A stretch of DNA of 64,000 nt from a virus. Numbering within the stretch: the stretch's first letter is position 1; each line of letters begins with the position of its first letter. The translations under genes were made by a program, and so were the position numbers. Positions 1 through 8,225 of this stretch are shown piece after piece. The DNA lies in the IMG/VR virus record IMGVR_UViG_3300030108_003282, positions 30,927 through 94,926 of that record, one strand, 5' to 3'. The notes beneath the pieces are model-generated. The model searched no databases. It was not told the DNA's origin and saw only the letters and a program-made list of their open reading frames with translations.

Positions 1-1456
1 ATCTATCTAAACTGGTATCTTCAAATTTAACACGAGTTAATAAATTACTATTTGATAAATTAAATGCCCTGCGATACACCTTTTCTCCGCCAAGTAAAGT
101 GGTCATATCAAAAGTAGTTGTGAATTTTCCTTCTGTCAATAATCTACTTTTTTCGGTAAGAACAATCTCATTACCATTACGACTTGAAACGATACAAACC
201 CTATCTCCTATCCTTATTTCATCATTTTGATTAAAGTATTCTGAAATGTTAATATGTTCACCATAGGTAGCATTTTTTAAGTCATAGAAATATGATGTTG
301 ATGAAACAGTCACAAAAGAATCTATTTCTCCTACTTGTACCCAATCATTAAAACTACCAGTTCCTATTGCTTGTCGGATAATATAATCTTGATTGGTCTG
401 TAATTTTTTTCCTAAAATTTGATTATTATCAATTACTTTAGTTTCTGAATATCCTGCCTTACCATCAATTGATTCTTCGATATACGAATCAAAAACATTA
501 TTTAGTAAATTGCTTTTATTAGGAGAGTCTCTATAATGAGTGTATCTAGTTAAACCATTTAATGAGAGAGAAGAGTAATTATCATCACTATCCCTTCTTG
601 CATTAATAAAACAATCGTTATAGTCATCATAATCAGTAAAAGTCCCAGAAAGAACAGAACTTTCATTACTAGTTGCAGTATTGGGGTCATCTTTTAATTT
701 AAGATTATCTTTTAATTTGACAACATAAGAATACTTGCTTGAGTCAATAACTCTATAATGGGTTTCAGCCATTGTTACGAAAGAAACTTTTTCGGCACTA
801 GCACTTAAATCAATACTATTTCCACTACTTGCTTCGTGTAATCTAACAAAATATTTAGTATTATGGTCTAATTCATTATCCTTTACTGTTTTATCATTGT
901 AAAAATACCATAACGGTCTTGATACAACATAATTTGCTCCAAAGGTAGAAGCATCTAAGCCTCCAGTAATTGCGACGATTTTAGTAGAATTAGCAATAGA
1001 TGGTCCTTTAAAAATCATAAACTTCGTTCCTTTAGCGACCCTATTACCAAATTTAGGCTCAAAAGTAAAGGAATCTCCGTTAGAATCAGCGTTTTCTACT
1101 GTATCAATTTTAGCAAAGTGATGCATATTAGCATCATCAGAATGGATTAAAACAAAATAAGTGTCTGTTGTTAAATCAATACTAGCCAAATCAACTCCAT
1201 TTGTTCCATCATAACATCTTATAGTGTGTCCGTTTGTATTATCCAAATTAGAATATTCTGTTAAAAGAGCAGTACCAACTTTTTCAATAACTGTATTTGC
1301 ATTTGAACCGAGTAAAGTATCATCAGTATGAATAATTCCAAAAACTCTTTGTGTAAATGCAGTATTTTTAGTTATTTTGGGATTAGTAGGAACATCATAA
1401 TTATTATCTGCCGTAGCATTGTAAATAGAAGTCAAACCGCCAACTGTTAATGTCAT
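1..1456 (-). CDS. Virion tail-region protein, 3' end cut by window
   Basis: This open frame is read from an ATG at 1456 to the window edge with no stop, giving at least 485 residues. Its ATG overlaps the stop of the upstream gene (ATGA) and follows an AGGAGG signal, so the start is firm. It is rich in Ser, Thr, Asn and Asp with alternating beta-strand patterns and no obvious catalytic motif. It lies downstream of the tape measure and of a LamG-like protein, so a tail fibre, baseplate or adhesion role is likely. I do not recognise the family. Confidence 0.8.
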   Translation of the reverse strand, partial: MTLTVGGLTSIYNATADNNYDVPTNPKITKNTAFTQRVFGIIHTDDTLLGSNANTVIEKVGTALLTEYSNLDNTNGHTIRCYDGTNGVDLASIDLTTDTYFVLIHSDDANMHHFAKIDTVENADSNGDSFTFEPKFGNRVAKGTKFMIFKGPSIANSTKIVAITGGLDASTFGANYVVSRPLWYFYNDKTVKDNELDHNTKYFVRLHEASSGNSIDLSASAEKVSFVTMAETHYRVIDSSKYSYVVKLKDNLKLKDDPNTATSNESSVLSGTFTDYDDYNDCFINARRDSDDNYSSLSLNGLTRYTHYRDSPNKSNLLNNVFDSYIEESIDGKAGYSETKVIDNNQILGKKLQTNQDYIIRQAIGTGSFNDWVQVGEIDSFVTVSSTSYFYDLKNATYGEHINISEYFNQNDEIRIGDRVCIVSSRNGNEIVLTEKSRLLTEGKFTTTFDMTTLLGGEKVYRRAFNLSNSNLLTRVKFEDTSLDR

Positions 1457-2580
1457 AAGTTTTCCTCCTCAAATTGCAAAAATAAAAGAGTTTCTGAAAA
1501 TTTTGGCATAAGACTATTTAAATATCTAAATGATTTTTGATAACTGCCAACAACACAAAGTTCATGTATCTCTCCCATAAATTGACAATCAGTAGAAGCA
1601 TTATTATCAGAAGTCGTTTTCTTTCCTATAACAATGTCTTCTCTACCAAAAGTTAAGATTTCAGACGCTAGTGTTTTTGTTGTCGTATTAATTAAAGAGC
1701 CATTATAATACATATTTATTTTTTGAGAAGTTGAAGAATATGCAACCGCTATGTGATGTATATTATCAATGTATTTTGGTTCTTTATATGTTCTAGTAAA
1801 TAGCCTAGTGCCTAATGAAAGCGCACTTGTTGTAGAAGTATCTAAAGTAATTCTACCGCTACTTGGAACATCTACTCCTGTAATTGTTCCCAAAAGAGTA
1901 AAATCAAATTCATTTTCTCTTATGAAAACTTCTTGCCCTACTCCAAATTTAGTAGTATCTGCTCCAATAACTGCTGATGCAGAAGACTGGCCGGGAATAA
2001 CTGAACCAGCATCATTAAATCTAATTCTACCGTCCTCTGTAAAGCCTTCAATATAACTATTATAATTTGCATTTCCGTATTCATAAGAGCGTGAATTAGA
2101 AGAGGTTATAACTGCGCTTGATTGAGAAGAACCTGTACCGCCACTATAAGAATATTCAATTCTAATTCCATACTCGGCAGGTTGATTTACATTATTTGTT
2201 GTAGTATTGACTAAATATAAAGAAAAATTAGCACATTTGAAAAAACACATTTTATGCCCAAATCTATCGCTCGTTGGTAGGTAGGTTTCGCTTAGAAAAG
2301 TCCCTGTTCCGTTAGCGGGCATAACGCCCCTTCTGTTATTCTGTGCTAAACGGTCCCTTCTGCCCGTTGCTCCACTTCCGTTTATGTCATAGGGGGTGAT
2401 AAGGGCTTCTACCGTCCAGTCGCCCTCATGCGCCCATATCCCATAAGGAATATCATCGGTTGTGTCGCTTGGGGTGGACTCTATATCAGGAATATTATCG
2501 GTATAACTAACCGAAACATGAGAATTGCACATAATAGGAAAAACTAAACTTTTCCTCTTACCTACATAAACATCATACAT
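1453..2580 (-). CDS. LamG/concanavalin A-like domain virion protein
   Basis: A protein of about 375 residues with two halves of a jelly-roll lectin fold. The N-terminal part has GDWTVEALI. The C-terminal part has HHIAVAY, KINMYYNGSLI and FMGEIHELCVV, the strand pattern typical of LamG-like domains. A beta-rich insert of about 150 residues separates them. Such domains bind sugars on tail fibres, so host-surface recognition is plausible. A GTG at 2589 is possible as a start, but it is the GTG of the GAGGTG ribosome-binding site. The ATG at 2580 sits six bases after it and is preferred. Confidence 0.7.
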   Translation of the reverse strand: MYDVYVGKRKSLVFPIMCNSHVSVSYTDNIPDIESTPSDTTDDIPYGIWAHEGDWTVEALITPYDINGSGATGRRDRLAQNNRRGVMPANGTGTFLSETYLPTSDRFGHKMCFFKCANFSLYLVNTTTNNVNQPAEYGIRIEYSYSGGTGSSQSSAVITSSNSRSYEYGNANYNSYIEGFTEDGRIRFNDAGSVIPGQSSASAVIGADTTKFGVGQEVFIRENEFDFTLLGTITGVDVPSSGRITLDTSTTSALSLGTRLFTRTYKEPKYIDNIHHIAVAYSSTSQKINMYYNGSLINTTTKTLASEILTFGREDIVIGKKTTSDNNASTDCQFMGEIHELCVVGSYQKSFRYLNSLMPKFSETLLFLQFEEENL

Positions 2581-2590
2581 TGATAGCACC

Positions 2591-3220
2591 TCAAGGGAAA
2601 ATATTTGCTTGTTTAAATTCCATGCTAAATTCTACTTCTGTAGTTTCACCGCTTAGTGTAAAATTAAAAGATTGAATATAGCCACTAATTCCATCGGCTG
2701 TTTGTGTATCTGGAAAATTAAAAGGAAAAGGTACACGTTCATTATCTTTATCATTTGCTTCTCCCCTTGCACTAAAGGTAAATGGAATCAAATCGCCTCT
2801 TGAACCAACGCCTGAAGCAGAATCTCTATCAACAAAGGAAGAATCAACATTAGAAGGTATAAGAATTACTAGTTCATTAAAGTTTTGATATTTAGCGATA
2901 CTAGATGAATCAACGCTTGCGGCTATCATTTGAGCAATTTCCTGAGCAGTAAAGAAAACAGAACCCGAAGTGTGGCTCTTTGTTATGTTTGCATCAGTAA
3001 TGAACCCACTAAGAGAAATGGTTTTTTCAGCCGCACCAAAGTCAGCACCAACAGTTAATGACTCACCAGTAGCAATACTTGATAAAGGAATAGTAAAATC
3101 TAAAACTTGACGACTAACTGAAATGCTTAAATTATTTATTCTTAGAGGAATAGTATCTGTAGTTAAATCAGTAGAGCCTTTAGCAAAAGCATTAAGTTTT
3201 AAATATACATAACTACTCAT
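2591..3220 (-). CDS. Tail tip/baseplate protein candidate
   Basis: A 209-residue, beta-rich protein encoded immediately downstream of the tape measure gene, with a clear TGAGGTGATTAA signal before its ATG. In tailed viruses this slot usually encodes the distal tail protein or a baseplate hub. The C-terminal part ends with a FNFTLSGETTEVEFSMEF strand pattern that would suit a tail-tube-like fold. No motif proves the assignment. The call rests on position and predicted beta content. Confidence 0.5.
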   Translation of the reverse strand: MSSYVYLKLNAFAKGSTDLTTDTIPLRINNLSISVSRQVLDFTIPLSSIATGESLTVGADFGAAEKTISLSGFITDANITKSHTSGSVFFTAQEIAQMIAASVDSSSIAKYQNFNELVILIPSNVDSSFVDRDSASGVGSRGDLIPFTFSARGEANDKDNERVPFPFNFPDTQTADGISGYIQSFNFTLSGETTEVEFSMEFKQANIFP

Positions 3221-3224
3221 TTAA

Positions 3225-4886
3225 TCACCTCATTATTGCAGAAGATGTGCTTCTATTGACAGAATTATTAACCATATTTCCTATTTTTTGTGCTATTCTT
3301 CTAAGTTCTGCATCAGATGTATCTTTTGCATTAATCGTAATATTGAAATTATTAACAGGGCTAGAATTAGAAATCATCTTTTTACTTTGTGAATTGGAAT
3401 GAACCCTTGAACCTCTTGGTAATGAAACTAATTCTGCTCCTCTTTCTCCAACAACTGCTAATCCTCCTGAAGAAGTTCCTCCTTTAGAAAAACCTGGAAC
3501 TATATCAGCCAACTTTTTAACTGCAAATGCCGCTACTTTGTATAAAACTATGCCAATTGTTAATGCCAACCAAACAGGCGCACCCATTATAAATGCAATA
3601 AGACCACCGACAACTAAAAGAATAGCAGGTAAAGCCTTAAGGAAGTTTTCTGTGTTTTTAAAAGCATTACTTATGAAACCTTTTAATCTATCAAATGCAA
3701 TTCCTACAAATTCTACAACAAATCCACCTAAAGCAACTAATAATGTCCCTACAACCCCTAAAGCAAATTGTAATATGCCAAGACCAATTAGAATAACCCC
3801 GTCAATAACATCATTTAAACTACCCCCTTCTCCGAAGAATCCTTTAAAAATGCTTTGTATTCCTTCCCACACTAGCATTATTCCACCAAGAGCAATAGTA
3901 GCCACTTGTAATATTGCAGGATAAATAGTTTTAAGTGTTTCAATAATAGTTTTCCCAACCGTTTTATATAAAATATATGCTATGGTTAGGAAAAGAGTAG
4001 CATATAGCATCACTTTACCAAAAAATACAAGTGACTTTGCTAAAAATTGAGGTGCGGCTTTCAATCCTTTAATAAATTTATTTGTAAACTTACCCATTTT
4101 ACTCATTTCGATAGCACTATCTCTTGATTCTTCTAATATTTTAATTTGTTCCTCTATATCTTCTATTTCTCGTTTTCCTGCATCACTACTAGCATAAGAC
4201 CTAGAATCCTTAATGGTAGAAAGTTTATTCTTTTCTTCTTTTATTAAACTGTTATAAAATTTAGAAGTTTCTCCTATATCCCTAGCCTCTGCTATTCCTG
4301 ATTTTATTTTGCTTATTATATTAAAGTCGCCCTTCTTCATTTTCATTGCTTTAGGTAAAGACAATATTCCTCTAGTCATTTTTTTGAATATATTATCTAT
4401 ATTTTCTCCGTCTTCTCCCGTTTTTCTAAATACTCCGCCTAAAAATCTAAAAGAAGTAGATAATTTATTCACTAATCTAAACATTCCAGGCGGTAAAAAC
4501 CCATACATAACTTTTCTTGCTAGTGAAGCCTCTACACCAAAGATTTTAACTCTTTGATTAGTTGATGATAATGCTAAGTCAAAGAAATCGAAGGCGTTTC
4601 CACCCGAAGCAATAAAAGCATCAAATGATTTTTTAGAAAAAATTTCAAATTTTCTTACTTCTAATCCACCCGCTTCTAATTGCTTAAAAGCGCGATTAAG
4701 AGTTTCTTCTCTCGTAACCAATTCTTTATTAAGTGCTTTTTCTGTCTTTTCTGCTTTTTTGGTTTGTTCAGTAAATGTCTTTTGTGATTTAGCAAAATTA
4801 TCTAAAGTATCTGTTAATTTATCCATAGTGGCTTGCATTGTCTCCAACATCGCATTATTTTGCCTTAATGTTGCAGTATATGTCAT
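3225..4886 (-). CDS. Tail tape measure protein
   Basis: A 553-residue protein that sets tail length and is ejected with the DNA. It starts with a Gln/Lys-rich coiled coil (residues about 1-70). Hydrophobic helices in the central and later parts (about 290-460) could form membrane segments. The C-terminal motif GERGAELVSLPRGSRVHSN is followed by an INAKDTSDAELRRIA segment, both hallmarks of tape measure tails. At about 0.15 nm per residue it predicts a short tail near 80 nm. It follows the frameshifted chaperone genes, as expected. An alternative function is unlikely. Confidence 0.9.
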   Translation of the reverse strand: MTYTATLRQNNAMLETMQATMDKLTDTLDNFAKSQKTFTEQTKKAEKTEKALNKELVTREETLNRAFKQLEAGGLEVRKFEIFSKKSFDAFIASGGNAFDFFDLALSSTNQRVKIFGVEASLARKVMYGFLPPGMFRLVNKLSTSFRFLGGVFRKTGEDGENIDNIFKKMTRGILSLPKAMKMKKGDFNIISKIKSGIAEARDIGETSKFYNSLIKEEKNKLSTIKDSRSYASSDAGKREIEDIEEQIKILEESRDSAIEMSKMGKFTNKFIKGLKAAPQFLAKSLVFFGKVMLYATLFLTIAYILYKTVGKTIIETLKTIYPAILQVATIALGGIMLVWEGIQSIFKGFFGEGGSLNDVIDGVILIGLGILQFALGVVGTLLVALGGFVVEFVGIAFDRLKGFISNAFKNTENFLKALPAILLVVGGLIAFIMGAPVWLALTIGIVLYKVAAFAVKKLADIVPGFSKGGTSSGGLAVVGERGAELVSLPRGSRVHSNSQSKKMISNSSPVNNFNITINAKDTSDAELRRIAQKIGNMVNNSVNRSTSSAIMR

Positions 4887-4890
4887 TTAA

Positions 4891-5124
4891 TCACCTAATT
4901 TTGTTCATATTATTTTTTGTATTTTTTTCCATTTTATCCATTTCTTCTTGTTCTAGTTCTAGCATTACTTTATGAATGGATAATAAATCAATAACTAATG
5001 AAGATGGCATTTTGTAAATTTCAAGAGGACTTATTCCTAATGCTTTCGCCAATGAATAAACTATGATTAAGGAAATATGTTCAGGAGAGCCTTTTCCTCC
5101 CTTCAATATTCCCTTTAATTTACG
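4891..5124 (-). CDS. Tail assembly chaperone, -1 frameshift extension
   Basis: This frame has no good start of its own: the only candidate is a TTG without a ribosome-binding site. It is continuous with the upstream chaperone gene if ribosomes slip -1 at 5124-5130. It adds 77 residues, beginning with Arg-Lys-Leu-Lys and ending in a charged, Met-rich tail. This matches the G/GT arrangement of tail chaperones, in which a minority of ribosomes make a long form that binds the tape measure. The long form would be about 197-200 residues. Confidence 0.8.
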   Translation of the reverse strand, partial: RKLKGILKGGKGSPEHISLIIVYSLAKALGISPLEIYKMPSSLVIDLLSIHKVMLELEQEEMDKMEKNTKNNMNKIR

Positions 5125-5483
5125 TTTTTTTCTTCATCCTCCTCTAACGCATTAAATGGGTTTGGGAGAATTTCTTTTAACTGATTGCCGATATACGGCG
5201 TGAGTCGTAAAATGTCAATCGCAGAAAGACTTGGTTCTGTCTTTACTACGAAATTTTCAACCATGAATCTAAACATAGCGTTTAGGTCTAACTCCATGTC
5301 TTGACGCTTTGCATCAATCTTCATCATGGCGTTCATGGCTTTATCAACCTCAAGCCATGTGGGTTCTTTTACCCACACTTTGAGGTATTCTTCTTTTTCG
5401 GGTGCTACACGAATATAATGCAGCGTAGGCTCGGTTAGTGCAAAAAGCACACTTTTATCTGATACAATTTTTCTGTTCAACAT
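5115..5483 (-). CDS. Tail assembly chaperone, short form
   Basis: About 122 residues from the ATG at 5483. The upstream GTG at 5492 belongs to the AGGTGG ribosome-binding site and should not be used. The protein is mostly helical with an acidic C-terminus. It sits between the tail tube and tape measure genes, the fixed position of tail assembly chaperones, which keep the tape measure soluble and recruit tube subunits. Its last codons contain a perfect slippery heptamer that gives a longer product in the next frame. Confidence 0.8.
   Translation of the reverse strand: MLNRKIVSDKSVLFALTEPTLHYIRVAPEKEEYLKVWVKEPTWLEVDKAMNAMMKIDAKRQDMELDLNAMFRFMVENFVVKTEPSLSAIDILRLTPYIGNQLKEILPNPFNALEEDEEKNVN
5124..5130 (-). 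promoter_or_regulatory. Programmed -1 ribosomal frameshift site
   Basis: On the minus strand the heptamer A-AAA-AAC lies in the correct phase, with zero-frame codons GAA AAA AAC. It is a classic X-XXY-YYZ slippery site, seven codons' distance or less from the zero-frame stop. The -1 frame is open from here to 4891. Position, heptamer and gene context all agree. Confidence 0.85.
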
Positions 5484-5532
5484 TTTATCCACCTTTTATA
5501 CCAACAAACAAACAAACGGTGTTGGTGGAATA

Positions 5533-5640
5533 TCATTCTGCTAACTTAGACTTTTGAGTAGTTTTCTTTTCTTTTTTTGGTTTTTTATCCTGTGCTTTTA
5601 GTGCCTTAACTAAGGCTAATTTTTCTGCTCTTGAAACCAT
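5533..5640 (-). CDS. Small lysine-rich protein
   Basis: A 35-residue frame starting at an ATG with a GGGGTGATAGC ribosome-binding site that overlaps the stop of the tail tube gene. About a third of residues are Lys. It ends Lys-Leu-Ala-Glu, resembling the Ser-Leu-Ala-Glu end of the protein at 14129-14449, which also has a Lys-rich C-terminus. Function unknown. It fills the gap between the tail tube and chaperone genes. Confidence 0.6.
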   Translation of the reverse strand: MVSRAEKLALVKALKAQDKKPKKEKKTTQKSKLAE

Positions 5641-5644
5641 GCTA

Positions 5645-7486
5645 TCACCCCTGCAAAACCCAATGTGTTTTAACGGTGCAAAGACTTAAATTTCTCGGCA
5701 TAACTGTGGCTTCTACTGCAATTGGCCCTTTATCATCAGCGATTGGGAAATTGTTAGAACTTACCATGTAATCAGTAAAGTTTAAAGTAATTGCTTCACC
5801 GTTAGGCTTAGTGAAAATTAATTCAATAGTCTGTGTAATATTTTCAGTATCATCTCTAAGTGCCTTATATAATGCATTATCAGTCACATGACCTGTAAAT
5901 GAAATTTCATAATTTCTTTGAGCAGGAATAGCCTCTTGAACTTCTTTGCTTCCAACACCTAAAAACCTACGGTCTTGGAGATTATTGTTCATAGTCAATG
6001 TTAGAGTATTGATTTTCAAAAACTCTTGTCCTAATACCTTAAAGGTTCCATCGGAGAAGAAAAATGGCTCTCGGAACTCTTGTGCTGCATTTGCACCAGT
6101 TGTTTCTGCTTCAAAATTAAAGAAATCTTTTTCATTAGAAACTGCGCTTCTAGCATCATATTGCTCTCCTTCTTTTGGAGAGTGAACATTTCTAGTATTT
6201 AGGCTAAGAGTCATTTTAACCTCTTCATTTTCATTTGCGGTCATTGTTAAAGTATTAACCCTACATCCTCTTGCGATTTGAACAAAAGAATTATCTTCAT
6301 CTTCTGTTAAAGTAAATGTAAGAGAAGAACCCGTAGCAGTAGCATTGTTTGTCAATTCTGCTCTAACCCCGCTAACAATTTGTGCAATACGAGTATGGGC
6401 AGGAATACCAGTTCCACTAATTAACATTCCAACCTGCATTAAAGCAGAATTAGCATTATCAGTAAATGTAATTGTGGTATCTCCTGAAGTTGTGCTTCCG
6501 CCAGTAATTGAAATAGAAGTTGTATCTGTTCTAAACGGGGTAGTGGCCGCTAATTTACTATCACTTCTTTCAATAGCAAAAGAAGGTAAATTATCCGAAT
6601 CCGATTCAGCAAAGGTATAAGTGATGGGATTGGTAATAGAGCCACTTGAAATACTCGGTCTAGTCAAAACATCCATATTCGTTATATTAGCAATTTCATT
6701 ATCTGCTAAAGGAGGACAAATATCTGTTCCTACACTCCTATAAAAAATAGGGCCAGTTTCAGTAAATGATGCTAAAGTTTTTCCAGCACCAACAGGAACA
6801 TTAGTTCCGCTTGCATCTAAGCCTTCAATCAAAACTTTATTTGATTCACCAGCAGTAAATCTATCTGTAATTGAAGAACCAACCGCTTCGGTTGAGCAAA
6901 TTAGGCTTGTGCATCTTCCTAAGAAATAATAAAGCCAAGCACCATGATTTGCTACCAAATTTAAATCAGCCGTCCCAAAGTTCGTAATCCCTTTGTATTG
7001 GTAAGTAAAGTTTCTTGAGCCACCGAGACTTAAATTAACTTGCTTAAAGTCAGGCTCAACTGTTGGGAAAGTAGCACTTTCAAGAACACCTAACCATTGG
7101 TCAGAAAGAAGTCTTTTTGCGGTTGAAGTAGTTGAAGGAGTGGGTGCGCCATATGCACGAATAACGAAATAGTCATCTGCATGGGGCTTAAATGAATGTG
7201 TCGTAGTAATAGTTGTGGCGGTATTTGATTTAATTCTATGAACTGAGGCTAAGGTATCGTCTGCCCCAGTATATCTTTCAATTAAACAACCAATATACAA
7301 ATCCTCCAATAAAGAAAAATTTGTTAAAAACCCAGAGGATGCTTTAACTTCATTAGTTGTTAATGAGCCGTTTGTTGGGAATGCTGAATCGTCATCCTGT
7401 CGCCCTACCCCTAAATATAAATCACATTCAGGAATAAATGTTAAACTAGTGCCAGCCCCTAAAAATATATCTTTGTTTAATACCAT
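5645..7486 (-). CDS. Major tail tube protein candidate
   Basis: A 613-residue beta-rich protein located just upstream of the tail chaperones, the usual place for the major tail protein. It is longer than simple tube proteins because it carries at least one inserted Ig-like unit at about residues 345-405 with the VGMLISGTGIPAHTRI pattern. A similar unit occurs in the adaptor at 8226-9527. A C-terminal segment (NTLTLTMNNNLQDRRFLG then NYEISFTGHV) has the strand pattern of tube domains. Position is the main argument; a sheath or other tail protein cannot be excluded. Confidence 0.6.
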   Translation of the reverse strand: MVLNKDIFLGAGTSLTFIPECDLYLGVGRQDDDSAFPTNGSLTTNEVKASSGFLTNFSLLEDLYIGCLIERYTGADDTLASVHRIKSNTATTITTTHSFKPHADDYFVIRAYGAPTPSTTSTAKRLLSDQWLGVLESATFPTVEPDFKQVNLSLGGSRNFTYQYKGITNFGTADLNLVANHGAWLYYFLGRCTSLICSTEAVGSSITDRFTAGESNKVLIEGLDASGTNVPVGAGKTLASFTETGPIFYRSVGTDICPPLADNEIANITNMDVLTRPSISSGSITNPITYTFAESDSDNLPSFAIERSDSKLAATTPFRTDTTSISITGGSTTSGDTTITFTDNANSALMQVGMLISGTGIPAHTRIAQIVSGVRAELTNNATATGSSLTFTLTEDEDNSFVQIARGCRVNTLTMTANENEEVKMTLSLNTRNVHSPKEGEQYDARSAVSNEKDFFNFEAETTGANAAQEFREPFFFSDGTFKVLGQEFLKINTLTLTMNNNLQDRRFLGVGSKEVQEAIPAQRNYEISFTGHVTDNALYKALRDDTENITQTIELIFTKPNGEAITLNFTDYMVSSNNFPIADDKGPIAVEATVMPRNLSLCTVKTHWVLQG

Positions 7487-7516
7487 GCTAAAACTCCCCC
7501 TTTCCTAACAAACTTA

Positions 7517-8029
7517 CTAGGGAATACTTAATGCAAATCTTTTCGCTTCTAAATTGACTTTATATCCGAATAAACGCTTGGCTCTATCATTTGATTCGCT
7601 TCTTGAACCAACGAACAACTGATTGAACTTTGAACCATCACTTGCGGTATAGCCCTTGCGCTTACCCTCAAGAACCCTACGCAGAATCAAGTATATAGCC
7701 CTTAGCCTATCTTTTCCGTGTGAGGCATCTGCTCCACCCCTCTCATCATGTAATACTCGGATATGAATAGTGAATGAATAAGTTTCATTTCTAACATCAT
7801 AATGAATTGTTGGATATTCAATTGTTTGTGAGTCTTCAAAAACAACAATAGTAGCAGGACTTCTGCTTAAATCAACACGAACACCTTTATTAGCAGATAG
7901 TGTTCTAATATCAATAAATTCAGGAATAACTGCATGGTCGGCACTAATTGTCCCTGCGCTAACAAGAGCAGTAGCATTAGAAGACCAATTACTTGATAGT
8001 AAATCTAAGAGAAGAGAGACTTCATCAAT
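7517..8029 (-). CDS. Tail terminator/completion protein candidate (ATT start)
   Basis: A frame of 170 residues that standard start codons miss. It is open between stops and overlaps the 3' end of the gene at 8005. A strong GGAGG lies seven bases before an in-frame ATT at 8029, with no ATG, GTG or TTG in that interval. The protein has a strand-helix pattern (YSFTIHIRVLHDE then RLRAIYLILRRVLEG) that suits tail terminators, and it precedes the tail tube gene as those do. The ATT initiation is inferred from the ribosome-binding site. Confidence 0.6.
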   Translation of the reverse strand: MDEVSLLLDLLSSNWSSNATALVSAGTISADHAVIPEFIDIRTLSANKGVRVDLSRSPATIVVFEDSQTIEYPTIHYDVRNETYSFTIHIRVLHDERGGADASHGKDRLRAIYLILRRVLEGKRKGYTASDGSKFNQLFVGSRSESNDRAKRLFGYKVNLEAKRFALSIP

Positions 8030-8220
8030 AACGATACCTCCTTGTTTATTTGTTTATCAATTTCTTTTTGATATTCTTCTAAAGCAAATTCCATTACTTC
8101 ATCATCACTAAAGCCAATATCAATACCTAATGCTTCGGACGCTTCTTTCATAGCCAATTGTCTTTCCTTTTGTATTTGAAGAAGTTTTTCAAATGATGAT
8201 ATATCAATTTTTATTGCCAT
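8005..8220 (-). CDS. Small helical neck-region protein
   Basis: A 71-residue, highly charged helical protein starting at ATG 8220. An upstream in-frame TTG is less likely. It lies between the head-tail adaptor and the putative tail terminator, and its last codons overlap the start of the latter, suggesting translational coupling. No family recognised. Confidence 0.65.
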   Translation of the reverse strand: MAIKIDISSFEKLLQIQKERQLAMKEASEALGIDIGFSDDEVMEFALEEYQKEIDKQINKEVSLLMKSLFS

Positions 8221-8225
8221 ATTAA

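Noticed and set aside
2587-2589. GTG start codons at 2589, 5492, 25700 and 44585
   Set aside because: Each GTG is part of a GAGGTG/AGGTG ribosome-binding site, with an ATG a few bases further on.
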